Shown in pieces: positions 34,411 to 44,407 of a stretch of 64,000 nucleotides of DNA. This DNA is from Flavobacteriales bacterium (lineage in GTDB: Bacteria > Bacteroidota > Bacteroidia > NS11-12g > UBA9320). Each line of letters starts with the position of its first letter. Within the stretch, counting starts at the first letter, position 1. A program made the translations under genes and the position numbers. Below the pieces are notes generated by a model. The model saw nothing but the letters and a program-made list of their open reading frames with translations. It did no database searches and was not told the origin of the DNA. The stretch lies in NCBI GenBank assembly GCA_020635395.1, contig JACJZV010000004.1, forward strand, positions 248,001-312,000. Reading direction: 5' to 3'.

Positions 34411-37400
34411 TTATTGCTTCATGAATTTGGCTACTTGTTTTGTATCATCAGAACCTGAAAGTTCTAATATATATGCACCATCTTTTAAAGTCGAAACGTC
34501 AATGCGGATAATATCAGACTGAGAAGAAATGGTTTTGGTTAAAACTGTTCTTCCCAATAAATCAACCACTCGAATCATTACCTCAGATTCTGAATCTAAG
34601 TAATAATCAATTGTCAACTCATTATCAACTGGATTTGGATACAACACCATTTTGTTTCTGTCCAAAAGTTTGATGTTTTGAGCCGGCATTGGTTGATATT
34701 GTTTCATTGTCACAAAGATGTATTCATTGCCTTTGGCCACAGATTGAATTATTTCGCGAGCTTCATAAAACACTGCTCTTTCGCAATTTGAAGAAACAAT
34801 ATTTTCCAAATCCCGAACCAGATTTGATGTGTTGCCATCAATCAAATAACCCAATTTGGCTCGTTCAAGAAGTATTCTGTGGCTGGTAACATAGCTATCT
34901 GTGGTAATTCCATCAATCAATGTTACACATTTTTGATAGTCACCGCTATGCACATAATACTGATAATCTAACCAAGTGGCGTTGTAAACAGCTTTACTTG
35001 ATTTGATAAGATTATAGAATTCTTGCAACAAATTGTCTTTGTTTTGAACACACAAATTGAACCAACCAGTCACTTGGTCGTCAATCTGCATACCATTCAA
35101 CATCTCAGAGGCATTTTCAGAAATTTCAAATTTTCCGTATGGTGTTCCACCAAATGGTTTTTCATTTCTAAAATACTCTGCATCGCAAGTTTCATCATAT
35201 ACTTCAGCAAGTTTATGAGAGTTTTCGGGCAATTGTGCTCCACACGAAGCGGTAGAATAAAACTCATTTCCACCCAAAGATATTGGTCCGTCAACGGAAA
35301 TTACACCATAATTTCCATCCACCCCTACCGGGCAGGCACCCATTACGCGAACATCAACAGAACCGGCAGATGTGTGGTTACTTGCAAATGTATTTCTTCC
35401 GCCGTCTTGTGCTCCGCCACTTTGACCAATGTCGCCAGTCATGTATCTTATGTCTATTCCAAATTCGGTATAGTTATACATAAAATTGTTGCTGATTCTT
35501 GGCAAAATAAAGCAGTAGTCTCCGAGACCATCAAAAAGCATAGCCGTTGAGGCTTCAAAAATACAGTTGCCACTAATATTCACTTCGGGCGATGATTTAT
35601 CTTGGGTGACATAGTAAATACCAATGCGAGTGGTCTTGTTATCGTCTTCCAAATTAAGTGTATTACACATAACATCAGAATACAGCACATTGTCCAGATA
35701 AATTCCGACATATCCCACATCTTCAAGTGTATTTTCTTTAATCAAAATATCACTACAACGCACGGCCTGCACTGCACTTTCAAATCCTTTTATTTGATTG
35801 TTGTTGACAGTTGTTTGTGAGGCATTCTCCAAATAAATTGCCGAATGTGTGTTCCATGGAATATCCTCTCTCTCTTTCGTAAATGAATAAATCAATGTGT
35901 TGTTGCTTACATTTACGGATGAAGACGAATTCACATTTATTTGATGTTGGCTTTTTAGAACGCCATAATAATTGAATGAATTTACCTCAAGCCTATTGGC
36001 TTCAATATGCACATTTGACGACCTATTTACCTCAACGCTTCTGTATAAATCTGTAAAATTATTTGAAGAAAACTCGCCATAGCTACATTCGTTGAGCTGC
36101 ACACCATAAAACAATTTTGTGGTGTCTGTACCTTCCACTTCTTGTGCATTGATAAAATCATTTTGCGAAACGTTACCATAAAGCACAGAATTATGAGCCA
36201 AAACTCCATAATGATCTGAATGATAAGGCAGGATAGAAACTGCATCGATAGCTATTTTACACTCTACATGATAGTTAATGGCATTTCTATCAACATAGAA
36301 TGTATTTCCTGTTATACCATCAAAGTTGCGGCTTTCGCTAAATTGGATAGAAATTCTGCAATTCTCAAATAGATTGTTGACCGTTTTGATTTTTGCTTCC
36401 GGAACTCGGATATAGTTCATTGCAATTTGAGCATTTTTGAATGTACACTCATTTAGCACTCCATTGGCAGAACCTATATAGGTAAATCCAAGCCAGGTTT
36501 TGTTCATATCGCAGGGTCTGAACACAGAGTTATTTGCCCTCATAATAGCACCTTCTTCAAATACAATTCCGGCACACTCTCCGAAAATAACATCCACATT
36601 TGTCAAATCAAGGATAGCACCTTTAACAGTTATAATTACATTATTTGGGATATAAACTTTATCGTGCCATATTTCGTCAGATGTAATTGTTCTGTCAACA
36701 GGCTCTACCTGCACAAATGAGCCACCTCCAATTACATTTCCGCCTCCTATTATATTTCCACCACCAAAAACGGTAGTAAAATCAACAAATGTTGGTTTAT
36801 CAGGATTTACCGGAATAAGTGGTCTATCCCCTCCTTTTATTCCGTCAAAAAGGCAAGGTTCTACCGGAACGCAAGAGAAAACAATATCGTTTCCTAAGCC
36901 CGGATTAGAGTGATAATCAATTTCTATATGCGTTCCACCATTGATTAGAAAATGGGCCGTAACCTTAAAATCGAATCCGGCATTTGTGTTCGGAAAATCG
37001 CCGCTATCCAATGTAAAACAGAATGTATGATTGGTGGTATTTATGGTTGGGACAACATTTACGGGTGTATATGTTCCGTTTTGAAAAACTTCAAGTGTTA
37101 TATAATCCAGCGTACCAGAAACACATTTTATTACCGGAAGTTCATAGGTTCCGCATAGTTGAAATTGCCCACCTACATCCCAGCAAGAATCTGTAGGGTT
37201 CAAATCAATGCTCCCTTGGTCATTGCAAGGGTCTGCTTGACAAGGTTCGCAAATATCGTCCACGTACGCGTATCCCCAGTGTGCTCCGGCTCCGCAATCT
37301 GTAGCCCAAATTTCTAAGGTGTAACTCTCTCCTGCTTTTCCGCCAATTTCGAGCTCATCGCATGTCCAATCTGCCCAAACAGTCAACGTATTATAACAAT

Positions 37401-38211
37401 GGTTGATAACCTGACTGCTAAAAAATGGATCGGTAGCATCGGCAAAATGACATACCCTGTCGAGTTCGTTTCCGCTGGCATCCAACACACGAGCTACAAA
37501 AACGGGTTGTCTTGTGCCATGTCCTGATGGATTTTGCATTACCAAGGCATACGAAAATGTAATCTCATTTCTATCAGCCGTTAAATTAAACGTACGCGTT
37601 AACTTGTTTACACCAAATTGTGCTGTACACGGATTATCACTGTTTATCCGTGCGGCATGTTGACCACTATGCACCATCGGAATACCCACAATTGGGTCAT
37701 TTCCTACATTGGTAATGGTAAACAGATTTGGATTTGGAGCAGCCGGAATCATTGTAGTCGGCAAAAAAGAACACTCTCCTCCATGATAACCGTTTGAGCC
37801 GCCGGGTCCACCGGCATCCCACAAGTTAAAATTATTAAATGTTCCGCTTTCAAAATCACCATTGGAGCAGTCGCTCGATTCGGATGCTCGATACGCTTTC
37901 ATAGCCTCCGGATTGCTAATGAAATACTGAATTCTCCAATAACCTCGTTTAAATTGATCTACTTTTTGGTTAATTTCTGTTGATGTGTAGGTGGTTGGGT
38001 GGTCAACGTCTGAAACCAGTGATTTCTTAAAATCGCTGATGGCAGAAGAAGGTGTTTTTGAAAGATTTTGGGTAATGTAAGCCTCAATCTTCTTTTCTTC
38101 GTTGTTTACCGCTGTGGTTCTACTACCATAGTCGGTTGTGCTTTGAGCATTGGCCAAACCAAAGCCACAAAAACTAACGAAAATTACCAAGAGTAATCTT
38201 TTTAAGTGCAT
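34411..38211 (-). CDS. T9SS-secreted parallel beta-helix protein
   Basis: A 1266-residue exported protein. Signal peptide: MHLKRLLLVIFVSFCGFGLA with cleavage after NAQ. Residues about 110-330 look like a jelly-roll module (CSNGDFESGTFNNFNLWDAG) and end in a Cys-rich turn. A glycine-rich linker (FGGGNIIGGGNVIGGGSF) near 480 leads to a right-handed parallel beta-helix at about 500-950 with pectate-lyase-like rungs (NTFYVDRNAINYHVE, NSVLYGNVSQNDF, NNFTDLYRSVEVNRSSN, NNQIKGFESAVQAVRC). The C-terminal type-A sorting domain begins at YPNPVDNELTIDYYL. Such helices often bind or cut polysaccharides; no catalytic site is assigned. Confidence 0.9.
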   Translation of the reverse strand: MHLKRLLLVIFVSFCGFGLANAQSTTDYGSRTTAVNNEEKKIEAYITQNLSKTPSSAISDFKKSLVSDVDHPTTYTSTEINQKVDQFKRGYWRIQYFISNPEAMKAYRASESSDCSNGDFESGTFNNFNLWDAGGPGGSNGYHGGECSFLPTTMIPAAPNPNLFTITNVGNDPIVGIPMVHSGQHAARINSDNPCTAQFGVNKLTRTFNLTADRNEITFSYALVMQNPSGHGTRQPVFVARVLDASGNELDRVCHFADATDPFFSSQVINHCYNTLTVWADWTCDELEIGGKAGESYTLEIWATDCGAGAHWGYAYVDDICEPCQADPCNDQGSIDLNPTDSCWDVGGQFQLCGTYELPVIKCVSGTLDYITLEVFQNGTYTPVNVVPTINTTNHTFCFTLDSGDFPNTNAGFDFKVTAHFLINGGTHIEIDYHSNPGLGNDIVFSCVPVEPCLFDGIKGGDRPLIPVNPDKPTFVDFTTVFGGGNIIGGGNVIGGGSFVQVEPVDRTITSDEIWHDKVYIPNNVIITVKGAILDLTNVDVIFGECAGIVFEEGAIMRANNSVFRPCDMNKTWLGFTYIGSANGVLNECTFKNAQIAMNYIRVPEAKIKTVNNLFENCRISIQFSESRNFDGITGNTFYVDRNAINYHVECKIAIDAVSILPYHSDHYGVLAHNSVLYGNVSQNDFINAQEVEGTDTTKLFYGVQLNECSYGEFSSNNFTDLYRSVEVNRSSNVHIEANRLEVNSFNYYGVLKSQHQINVNSSSSVNVSNNTLIYSFTKEREDIPWNTHSAIYLENASQTTVNNNQIKGFESAVQAVRCSDILIKENTLEDVGYVGIYLDNVLYSDVMCNTLNLEDDNKTTRIGIYYVTQDKSSPEVNISGNCIFEASTAMLFDGLGDYCFILPRISNNFMYNYTEFGIDIRYMTGDIGQSGGAQDGGRNTFASNHTSAGSVDVRVMGACPVGVDGNYGVISVDGPISLGGNEFYSTASCGAQLPENSHKLAEVYDETCDAEYFRNEKPFGGTPYGKFEISENASEMLNGMQIDDQVTGWFNLCVQNKDNLLQEFYNLIKSSKAVYNATWLDYQYYVHSGDYQKCVTLIDGITTDSYVTSHRILLERAKLGYLIDGNTSNLVRDLENIVSSNCERAVFYEAREIIQSVAKGNEYIFVTMKQYQPMPAQNIKLLDRNKMVLYPNPVDNELTIDYYLDSESEVMIRVVDLLGRTVLTKTISSQSDIIRIDVSTLKDGAYILELSGSDDTKQVAKFMKQ

Positions 38212-38231
38212 AATCGATAAATAAATATTTA

Positions 38232-38243
38232 AGTAGGCCTACT
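38232..38243. promoter_or_regulatory. perfect 12-bp palindrome upstream of the beta-helix gene
   Basis: AGTAGGCCTACT lies 21-32 bases before the ATG at 38211 and could be a regulator-binding site or a small hairpin in the leader. Nothing else recognisable was found in the rest of the gap to 38441. Confidence 0.35.
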
Positions 38244-38441
38244 CTATTTGTTGAAGATATTCTTCGTACGCTTTTCGGCTTCCGCGATAAACGTTAGTGT
38301 CAAAATAACGTCACTTCCTAACCACTCTTATGTATCTTTTTTATACAGTTATTGTCTTTTGCTGTACAAAATTGTTTTTAATCACTTCAATTTCAATATT
38401 TTAAAGAAAATTGAAAAAACTATTATTTATCGAGTAAAGTT

Positions 38442-39029
38442 TTAGAGTTTTAGCCGTTTTTTTGGAGTAGAATCACTAAGTTTTTTATCAAATAAAGCTT
38501 TTAGGCATTTGCTTTTTTTGTTCATTGCCACCTGCGAGTTTTTGTATTCCATTATTTTGCATATTTCGGTCATAGAATATCCGAGCGACCAAAGCCTGAG
38601 AATTTTCACACATGTTTCGGGGAGTTGGTTGGATATTTTTTCCCATTTTTTTGCAAAATCATCAGCCTTTTCAAAATAATCGACAATATCAACATAGACG
38701 TTGTATTCTTTTTGGCTCAAATCATCAATAAAAACTTCAATACAATTTTTTATGGGTTTACATTTATTTAACCAAAGAATTTTACATATCCCAACGTAGT
38801 AGGTATTTAAGGAACATCGATACTGAAATTTTGCATTTTTTAAATTGTGAATTAATGTAATTATTCCATCATTCATAATCGTATTTAAGTCCACATTCGA
38901 CCCCCCATACTTGCTAACGAACGACCAAATTACATTTTGATTGGCAGCCAACATGTGCCTAATAGTAATTGATTTTAACTTTTCATCACTGCTCAATAGA
39001 GCATTGACATCAACAGTAGCATTTTTCAT
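38442..39029 (-). CDS. ECF-like RNA polymerase sigma factor
   Basis: A 195-residue sigma-70-family protein. Region 2 is seen as NTIMNDGIITLIHNLKNAKF, then CSLNTYYVGICKILWLNK (compare the DVFQEG...SLKTYLYSICRNLWL pattern of Bacteroidota ECF factors). Region 4 is LPETCVKILRLWSLGYSMTEICKIM followed by the helix SQVAMNKKSKCLKALF. The start is set at ATG 39029, which has a TAAATTTA near-promoter with a TTG 21 bases upstream; a GTG at 39110 would add 27 residues. There is no anti-sigma gene next to it. The adjacent surface-protein gene could be a target, which is speculation. Confidence 0.8.
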   Translation of the reverse strand: MKNATVDVNALLSSDEKLKSITIRHMLAANQNVIWSFVSKYGGSNVDLNTIMNDGIITLIHNLKNAKFQYRCSLNTYYVGICKILWLNKCKPIKNCIEVFIDDLSQKEYNVYVDIVDYFEKADDFAKKWEKISNQLPETCVKILRLWSLGYSMTEICKIMEYKNSQVAMNKKSKCLKALFDKKLSDSTPKKRLKL

Positions 39030-39271
39030 ATAAGTAATAACGGGGGTAAATTTAACATCCCCATTATGTATTATCCAAATCTTTGGTATGGAACATTTTG
39101 ATTTTGACACTCGAAATCGGCAAACGATTGAGCGGCAATAATTTGCGGTTTAAATTTACATAACTATTTGATTAATAAATGATTAATTTTAAAATAAAAA
39201 GAAACAAAGAATAAAAAAACAAGTGGTTTTTAATATTATTTAGAATAATTCAAAAATGGTTTCCGGTGTTC

Positions 39272-40264
39272 TTATTTGTTCAACCGATTCCAAAGCAAAT
39301 CCTTTAAAGTTTGAATATTAAACCCAGAAACAGAGGATATAAAAATCGCTTCAACGTCTTTGGGAAGCTGATTTTTCATTTCTTTCATCAGCTCCTCATC
39401 AAGCATGTCACTTTTGCTAATGGCCAAAATTCGGTCTTTGTAGAGCATTTCTTCGTTGTATTTTTCTAACTCAGAGAGCAAAATTTTGTACTCTTTGGCA
39501 ATATCCTCCGAGTCTGCCGGAATTAAAAACAGCAAAATCGAATTACGCTCAATATGTCTCAAAAAACGATGTCCCAAACCCTTCCCCTCACTCGCTCCTT
39601 CAATAATACCCGGAATATCGGCCATTACAAACGATTTAAAATCTCGGTATTGAACCATTCCCAAGTTGGGTACAAGCGTGGTAAAAGGATAATTGGCAAT
39701 TTCGGGTTTTGCTGCAGAAACCACCGACAGCAGGGTGCTTTTTCCGGCATTTGGAAAACCAACAAGACCCACATCGGCCAATACTTTCAATTCTAAAATT
39801 TTCCACTCCTCTCTACCCTCCTCTCCTGGTTGGGCAAATCGGGGTGTTTGGTTTGTGGCCGATTTAAAATTCCAGTTTCCAAGTCCGCCCCGCCCACCAG
39901 GTGTAAGCACCTGTGTTTGTCCATCTTCGGTTATTTCAAACTGTATTTCGCCGGTTTCGGCATCTTTGGCCACCGTGCCAAGCGGCACTTCCAATATTTG
40001 GTCGGCTCCTTTTCTTCCGGTTTTTCGCCCGCCCAGCCCATTTACTCCGTTTTCGCAGATTACATGTTTTTTATATTTTAAGTGAAGCAACGTCCACAAT
40101 TGGGCATTACCTTTTAAAATTACGGAGCCGCCGGCACCTCCATCTCCCCCATCTGGCCCGCCTTTGCTATTCAGCTTATCACGAAAAAGCGACCAACTGC
40201 CAGCCCCGCCCTTGCCTGAGCGGCAACAAATTTTAACGTAATCAATAAAGTTGGGATTTGACAA
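39272..40264 (-). CDS. obgE: GTPase ObgE/CgtA
   Basis: A 330-residue ribosome-associated GTPase. It has the glycine-rich Obg fold (CCRSGKGGAGSWSLFRDK, GGPDGGDGGAGGSVIL) and then the G domain with G1 GFPNAGKSTL, G3 DIPGIIEGASEGKGLG and G4 AISKSDML. The start is TTG 40264, the only one that gives the conserved opening. It assists late 50S assembly and the growth-rate response. It follows adk by 10 bases. Confidence 0.95.
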   Translation of the reverse strand: MSNPNFIDYVKICCRSGKGGAGSWSLFRDKLNSKGGPDGGDGGAGGSVILKGNAQLWTLLHLKYKKHVICENGVNGLGGRKTGRKGADQILEVPLGTVAKDAETGEIQFEITEDGQTQVLTPGGRGGLGNWNFKSATNQTPRFAQPGEEGREEWKILELKVLADVGLVGFPNAGKSTLLSVVSAAKPEIANYPFTTLVPNLGMVQYRDFKSFVMADIPGIIEGASEGKGLGHRFLRHIERNSILLFLIPADSEDIAKEYKILLSELEKYNEEMLYKDRILAISKSDMLDEELMKEMKNQLPKDVEAIFISSVSGFNIQTLKDLLWNRLNK

Positions 40265-40274
40265 AATATTTTTT

Positions 40275-40853
40275 TTAAGAATTCAATTTGGCATCAATTG
40301 CCTCGCACAAACGGCCAAATATTTCATCTATTTCACCCATGCCAAACACCCGATTCGCTTTATTTTGTTTTTCATAAAACGCCAAAAGGGGTTCGGTTTT
40401 GTCGTTATACTCCTTAAATCTGTTTCTGATTATGGTTTCATCCTGATCATCCACTCTTCCCGACGATTTGCCTCGTTCGAGCAATCGTTTAACCAATTCA
40501 TCTTCATCCACTTCCAAGGCCAACACCACATTTATTTGAGTGCCAAATTTGGTTAAAATTTCATCCAATGCTTCTCCCTGAGATAAAGTTCGTGGGAAAC
40601 CATCGAAAATGAAACCTTTGGCTTCGTGCGATTTAACAAAATCTTCAACCATGGCTATTGTAACGCTGTCGGGTACCAATTCGCCTTTATCCATATACGA
40701 CTTTGCCAAAACGCCAAGCTCTGTTTCGCCTTTAATATTTGCTCTAAAAACATCGCCAGTGCTTAAATGAGTCAACCCATATTTTTCAATTAACATGGCA
40801 CTTTGCGTGCCTTTTCCGGCTCCCGGAGGACCAAAAATGATTAAGTTAAACAT
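40275..40853 (-). CDS. adk: adenylate kinase
   Basis: Interconverts ATP, AMP and ADP. 192 residues, the short form without a zinc-bearing lid. The P-loop is FGPPGAGKGTQS, the AMP site is HLSTGDVFRANI with the later GFPRTLSQGEAL, and the lid-region Arg is in ERGKSSGRVDDQDE. It forms a transcript with obgE. Confidence 0.96.
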   Translation of the reverse strand: MFNLIIFGPPGAGKGTQSAMLIEKYGLTHLSTGDVFRANIKGETELGVLAKSYMDKGELVPDSVTIAMVEDFVKSHEAKGFIFDGFPRTLSQGEALDEILTKFGTQINVVLALEVDEDELVKRLLERGKSSGRVDDQDETIIRNRFKEYNDKTEPLLAFYEKQNKANRVFGMGEIDEIFGRLCEAIDAKLNS

Positions 40854-40877
40854 CTGTTTTTTTCTATTTTATGGCGA

Positions 40878-40885
40878 CAAATGTA
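40878..40885 (-). promoter_or_regulatory. -7 promoter box (TACATTTG)
   Basis: Exact TAnnTTTG match on the minus strand, 24 bases before the adk start codon. Confidence 0.65.
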
Positions 40886-41000
40886 GCAATATTGATTTTT
40901 TAAGCAGAGTGTAAATGTTTACAACTTAGCTTGCTCAGAAGTTTAGATATTTGGCGAAAGCCCGAACATTGATTTCCTTTGCACAAAAATTGACAAATCC

Positions 41001-43133
41001 GTGCTTCAAGCAGTTGTAAAAAAAGGAAAAGTATTGGCCGAAAACGTTCCTACTCCGAATGTTTCAGAAGGAAGCGTTTTGATAAAAGTAGTGAATAGTT
41101 GTATCAGTGCCGGCACCGAAATGAGCAATGTTTCAGAAACCGGCAAGTCTCTGATTAAAAGAGCCTTAGAGCAGCCAGCAGAGGTGAAAAATGCTCTAAA
41201 TTTTGCCAAAGAAAATGGCATTATGAAAATGATTGCCCGAATAAAAGGTACGCTTGAAGGTGGCAAACCAACCGGATATTCTATTTCTGGAATTGTGATT
41301 GGTGTTGGCAAAAACGTAAAAGATTTTTCAGTTGGAGACCATGTTACTGCAGCAGGAGCTGGCATAGCCAATCATGCCGAATTTGTGGATGTACCAGTCA
41401 ATTTGGTTATGAAAATGCCACAAGGCATGGATTTTAAAACCGCTTCTACGGTTACGCTTGGTGGCATTGCCATGCAAGGCGTGCGAAGAGCAGAACTGAC
41501 CTTGGGCGAAATTTGTGTAGTGCAAGGAGCAGGAATTTTAGGCTTATTGGCTCAGCAAATGTTGCAAGCCAGTGGCGTAAGAACCCTTGTTGTTGATTTG
41601 GACAATCATAGACTTGAAATTGCAAAACAGTTGGGAGCAGAGGCGGTGCTAAACCCGAATATCGAAGATATTGTTAAAAAAGTAGAGGCCATCAGCAACG
41701 GTCATGGTGCTGATGCCGTTATTTTTACAGCCGCCACATCGAGTAGCGAGCCGCTTTCTACCGCATTTAAAATGTGTAAACGAAAAGGCAGAGTTGTGTT
41801 GGTAGGTGTTTCCGGCATGGAAATAAATCGTGGTGACATTTACAAAAAAGAACTCGACTTTTTAATATCAACCAGCTACGGCCCCGGAAGATATGACGAC
41901 AACTACGAGCAAAAAGGATTGGATTATCCATATTCTTATGTTCGTTGGACAGAAAACCGCAATATGACGGAGTATTTGCGACTAGTGCATACAGGGGCTA
42001 TTAATTTAGAGCCCTTGCTAAATGCCACCTACCCAATTGAAAAAGTGGAGGAAGCATTTGATGTTTTGAAAAATGGCGAATATCCAAAGCCAATTATTTC
42101 CATTTTAGATTATGGGGTTGATATTAATCTAACATCAATTGAGACAAACGAGCATAAAATTGTTTTAAATCAAACCCCATTAAACAAAAACATTATTAAT
42201 GTGGCCATGGTTGGAGTAGGCAGTTTTGCTACAGGAATGCACCTGCCAAACCTTCAAAAGCTGTCGGATAAATTCAAAATCAAAGCCATTGTAAACCGTA
42301 CCGGACAAAAAGGGAAAGCCGTTGCACAACAATATTCTGCCGACTATGCCACAACAGAAATCAATGAAGTTTTAGCGGACAACGACATTGATTTGGTAAT
42401 GATTACTACCCGTCACGACAATCACGGAACATTGGTTTTGCAATGTCTTGAGGCTGGAAAAAATGTTTTTGTTGAAAAACCGCTATGCACCACCCGCGAA
42501 GAATTGGAAGCCATATCAAATTTTTATAAAGATAGGGAAAACGCCCCAATGCTGATGGTGGGTTTCAACAGAAGATTTAGCCCATACGCCGAAGAAATAA
42601 GAAAACATACTTCCACCCGAACAAACCCGTTGATGATTCAATATAGAATGAACGCTGGATATATCCCGCTCGACCATTGGACACACGAACACGGAGGAAG
42701 GATTGTTGGGGAGGCGTGTCATATCATTGATTTGATGACTTCATTTACAGGAAGTAAAATAACGAGCATCAGCACAGAACATTTAACACCAAAAACCGAT
42801 AAAATGAGCAAACACGACAATCGTTCAATCGTATTAAAATACGAAGACGGTTCGGTATGTACGGTTCAATATTTTGCCGTTGGAAGCAAAAAACTTTCAA
42901 AAGAATTCATGGAAGTCCATTTTGATGAAAAATCAATCATAATGGATGATTACAAATTCCTCACTGGCTATGGTTTAAAGCTCAAAGAAATAAGCTCCAA
43001 CATAAGCAAAAAGGGTCAGTTTGAAGAGCTTTCAGCATTATACAATTGCCTAAAAAAAGGTGGCGAGTGGCCCATACCACTATGGGACATGTTGCAAACA
43101 ACGGGTGCAAGTTTTGAGGTGGAGGAGGTTTAA
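41001..43133 (+). CDS. bi-domain oxidoreductase (alcohol dehydrogenase plus Gfo/Idh/MocA)
   Basis: A 710-residue fusion starting at GTG. The N-terminal half is a zinc-alcohol-dehydrogenase-like medium-chain reductase (GYSISGIVIGVGKNVKDFSVGDHV, VVQGAGILGLLAQQ). The C-terminal half is a Gfo/Idh/MocA sugar oxidoreductase (AMVGVGSFATGMHLPNL, then the EKP of NVFVEKPLCTT). Such fusions sit in polysaccharide clusters beside a heparinase II/III gene, as here, and are thought to remodel sugar nucleotides or glycans, but the reaction is unproven. First gene of the locus; its stop overlaps the flippase start. Confidence 0.9.
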   Translation: MLQAVVKKGKVLAENVPTPNVSEGSVLIKVVNSCISAGTEMSNVSETGKSLIKRALEQPAEVKNALNFAKENGIMKMIARIKGTLEGGKPTGYSISGIVIGVGKNVKDFSVGDHVTAAGAGIANHAEFVDVPVNLVMKMPQGMDFKTASTVTLGGIAMQGVRRAELTLGEICVVQGAGILGLLAQQMLQASGVRTLVVDLDNHRLEIAKQLGAEAVLNPNIEDIVKKVEAISNGHGADAVIFTAATSSSEPLSTAFKMCKRKGRVVLVGVSGMEINRGDIYKKELDFLISTSYGPGRYDDNYEQKGLDYPYSYVRWTENRNMTEYLRLVHTGAINLEPLLNATYPIEKVEEAFDVLKNGEYPKPIISILDYGVDINLTSIETNEHKIVLNQTPLNKNIINVAMVGVGSFATGMHLPNLQKLSDKFKIKAIVNRTGQKGKAVAQQYSADYATTEINEVLADNDIDLVMITTRHDNHGTLVLQCLEAGKNVFVEKPLCTTREELEAISNFYKDRENAPMLMVGFNRRFSPYAEEIRKHTSTRTNPLMIQYRMNAGYIPLDHWTHEHGGRIVGEACHIIDLMTSFTGSKITSISTEHLTPKTDKMSKHDNRSIVLKYEDGSVCTVQYFAVGSKKLSKEFMEVHFDEKSIIMDDYKFLTGYGLKLKEISSNISKKGQFEELSALYNCLKKGGEWPIPLWDMLQTTGASFEVEEV

Positions 43134-44407
43134 TGAAGTTCATTGGGTATGACCTTGGAGCTACGCTCAAACTACCATTCGTAAAAAATGTTATCCACAC
43201 TTTGGCAAGCAAATGGATTACAATACTGATTGGATTGGTCCCTGTAATGCTTGTCACGAGAGCCTTAGGCCCTGAGGGAAAAGGCAAGTACGCCTTAATA
43301 ATTCAAACTATAGGTGTATTGATGCAATTGAGTAACCTAGGCCTTCATTCCTCAAATACCTATCAAGTTAGTAAAAATAGAAACCTACTTCCAAAACTTT
43401 ATACAAACTCCATCGCTTGGATAATTTCTACTTCAGGTCTTGCATTTGCATTATTTGCGTTTGCAAACTATTTATACCCCACCAAAGTTTCCATGTTTCA
43501 AGGTGGTTTTGTTTATATTGCCATTGGTACATTAGCATACTTTACGAGTATCGTTGGCCAAAACTTGAACATTGCTATTGATAACATACGGAAAGTTAAT
43601 ATTCTGAACATTGTCGCAAAAGCGATAACTCTTGTATTAATAGTTGTACTTTATTATGAGAAAAATTTAACTCTTTTTTATGCAATTCGTATTGCAATTT
43701 TGGAATTTACTATACTCGGAATCGCGAACTTCGTCATAGCCCGTAGGAGCTTTGAAAAAATGGTCTACAAAATTGATTTCAATGTTTTAAAGCCTACTTT
43801 TACTTATGGATTAAGAATTTATGCAATAGGTTTGTTAGGATATATGGTAATACGGAGTGATGTTTACCTTATTAAATACTATCTCGGAGATGGAGCCGTT
43901 GGTTATTATTCGTCAGCCGTTCAGATTATTGATCAAATTTCGATTTTTGCGGTGGTAATTTCAAGTCTATTAATGCCAAAATTGACATCAGAAATGGATC
44001 CCACTGAGAGATATCGTCTCAACAAAAGAAGCTTTAACCATCTACTTTTAATAATGTTATTAGGCTGTGCTACTGCCTTTATATTATCCGAACACATAAT
44101 TCTTATTTTGTTTGGTAAGGAATTTTTGGCGGCAGTGGCAAGTTTCAGGGTATTGTTATTAGCAATTTTCTTTTTGTCCTTAACTACGTCAATGTCACAA
44201 TACCTAGCTTCCATTGGATTACCTTCAAGACTAATTTTTTGTTGGATTATTGTTTTCTTTGTTAACATAACCTTCAACAAATTCTTCATACCAGAGTATG
44301 GAGAAATTGGAGCGGCTTATTCCTCCCTGATTTCATACTTCATCATATTTATTTGTGTTATTCAAATGGTTTATAGACATGGCAAAAAGATACCCAAACA
44401 AAATTGA
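43133..44407 (+). CDS. polysaccharide flippase (Wzx-like)
   Basis: A 424-residue membrane protein of the MATE-like PST (Wzx) family, with about 12 hydrophobic helices from WITILIGLVPVMLVTRALGP near the start to AYSSLISYFIIFICVIQM at the end. The LGPEGKGKYALI loop is typical. It flips lipid-linked glycan units across the inner membrane. The start codon overlaps the preceding stop (TAATG). Confidence 0.9.
   Translation: MKFIGYDLGATLKLPFVKNVIHTLASKWITILIGLVPVMLVTRALGPEGKGKYALIIQTIGVLMQLSNLGLHSSNTYQVSKNRNLLPKLYTNSIAWIISTSGLAFALFAFANYLYPTKVSMFQGGFVYIAIGTLAYFTSIVGQNLNIAIDNIRKVNILNIVAKAITLVLIVVLYYEKNLTLFYAIRIAILEFTILGIANFVIARRSFEKMVYKIDFNVLKPTFTYGLRIYAIGLLGYMVIRSDVYLIKYYLGDGAVGYYSSAVQIIDQISIFAVVISSLLMPKLTSEMDPTERYRLNKRSFNHLLLIMLLGCATAFILSEHIILILFGKEFLAAVASFRVLLLAIFFLSLTTSMSQYLASIGLPSRLIFCWIIVFFVNITFNKFFIPEYGEIGAAYSSLISYFIIFICVIQMVYRHGKKIPKQN

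Noticed and set aside
39693..40085. 130-residue open frame on the plus strand
   Set aside because: Antisense to obgE; composition follows the glycine-rich Obg domain in the wrong frame.
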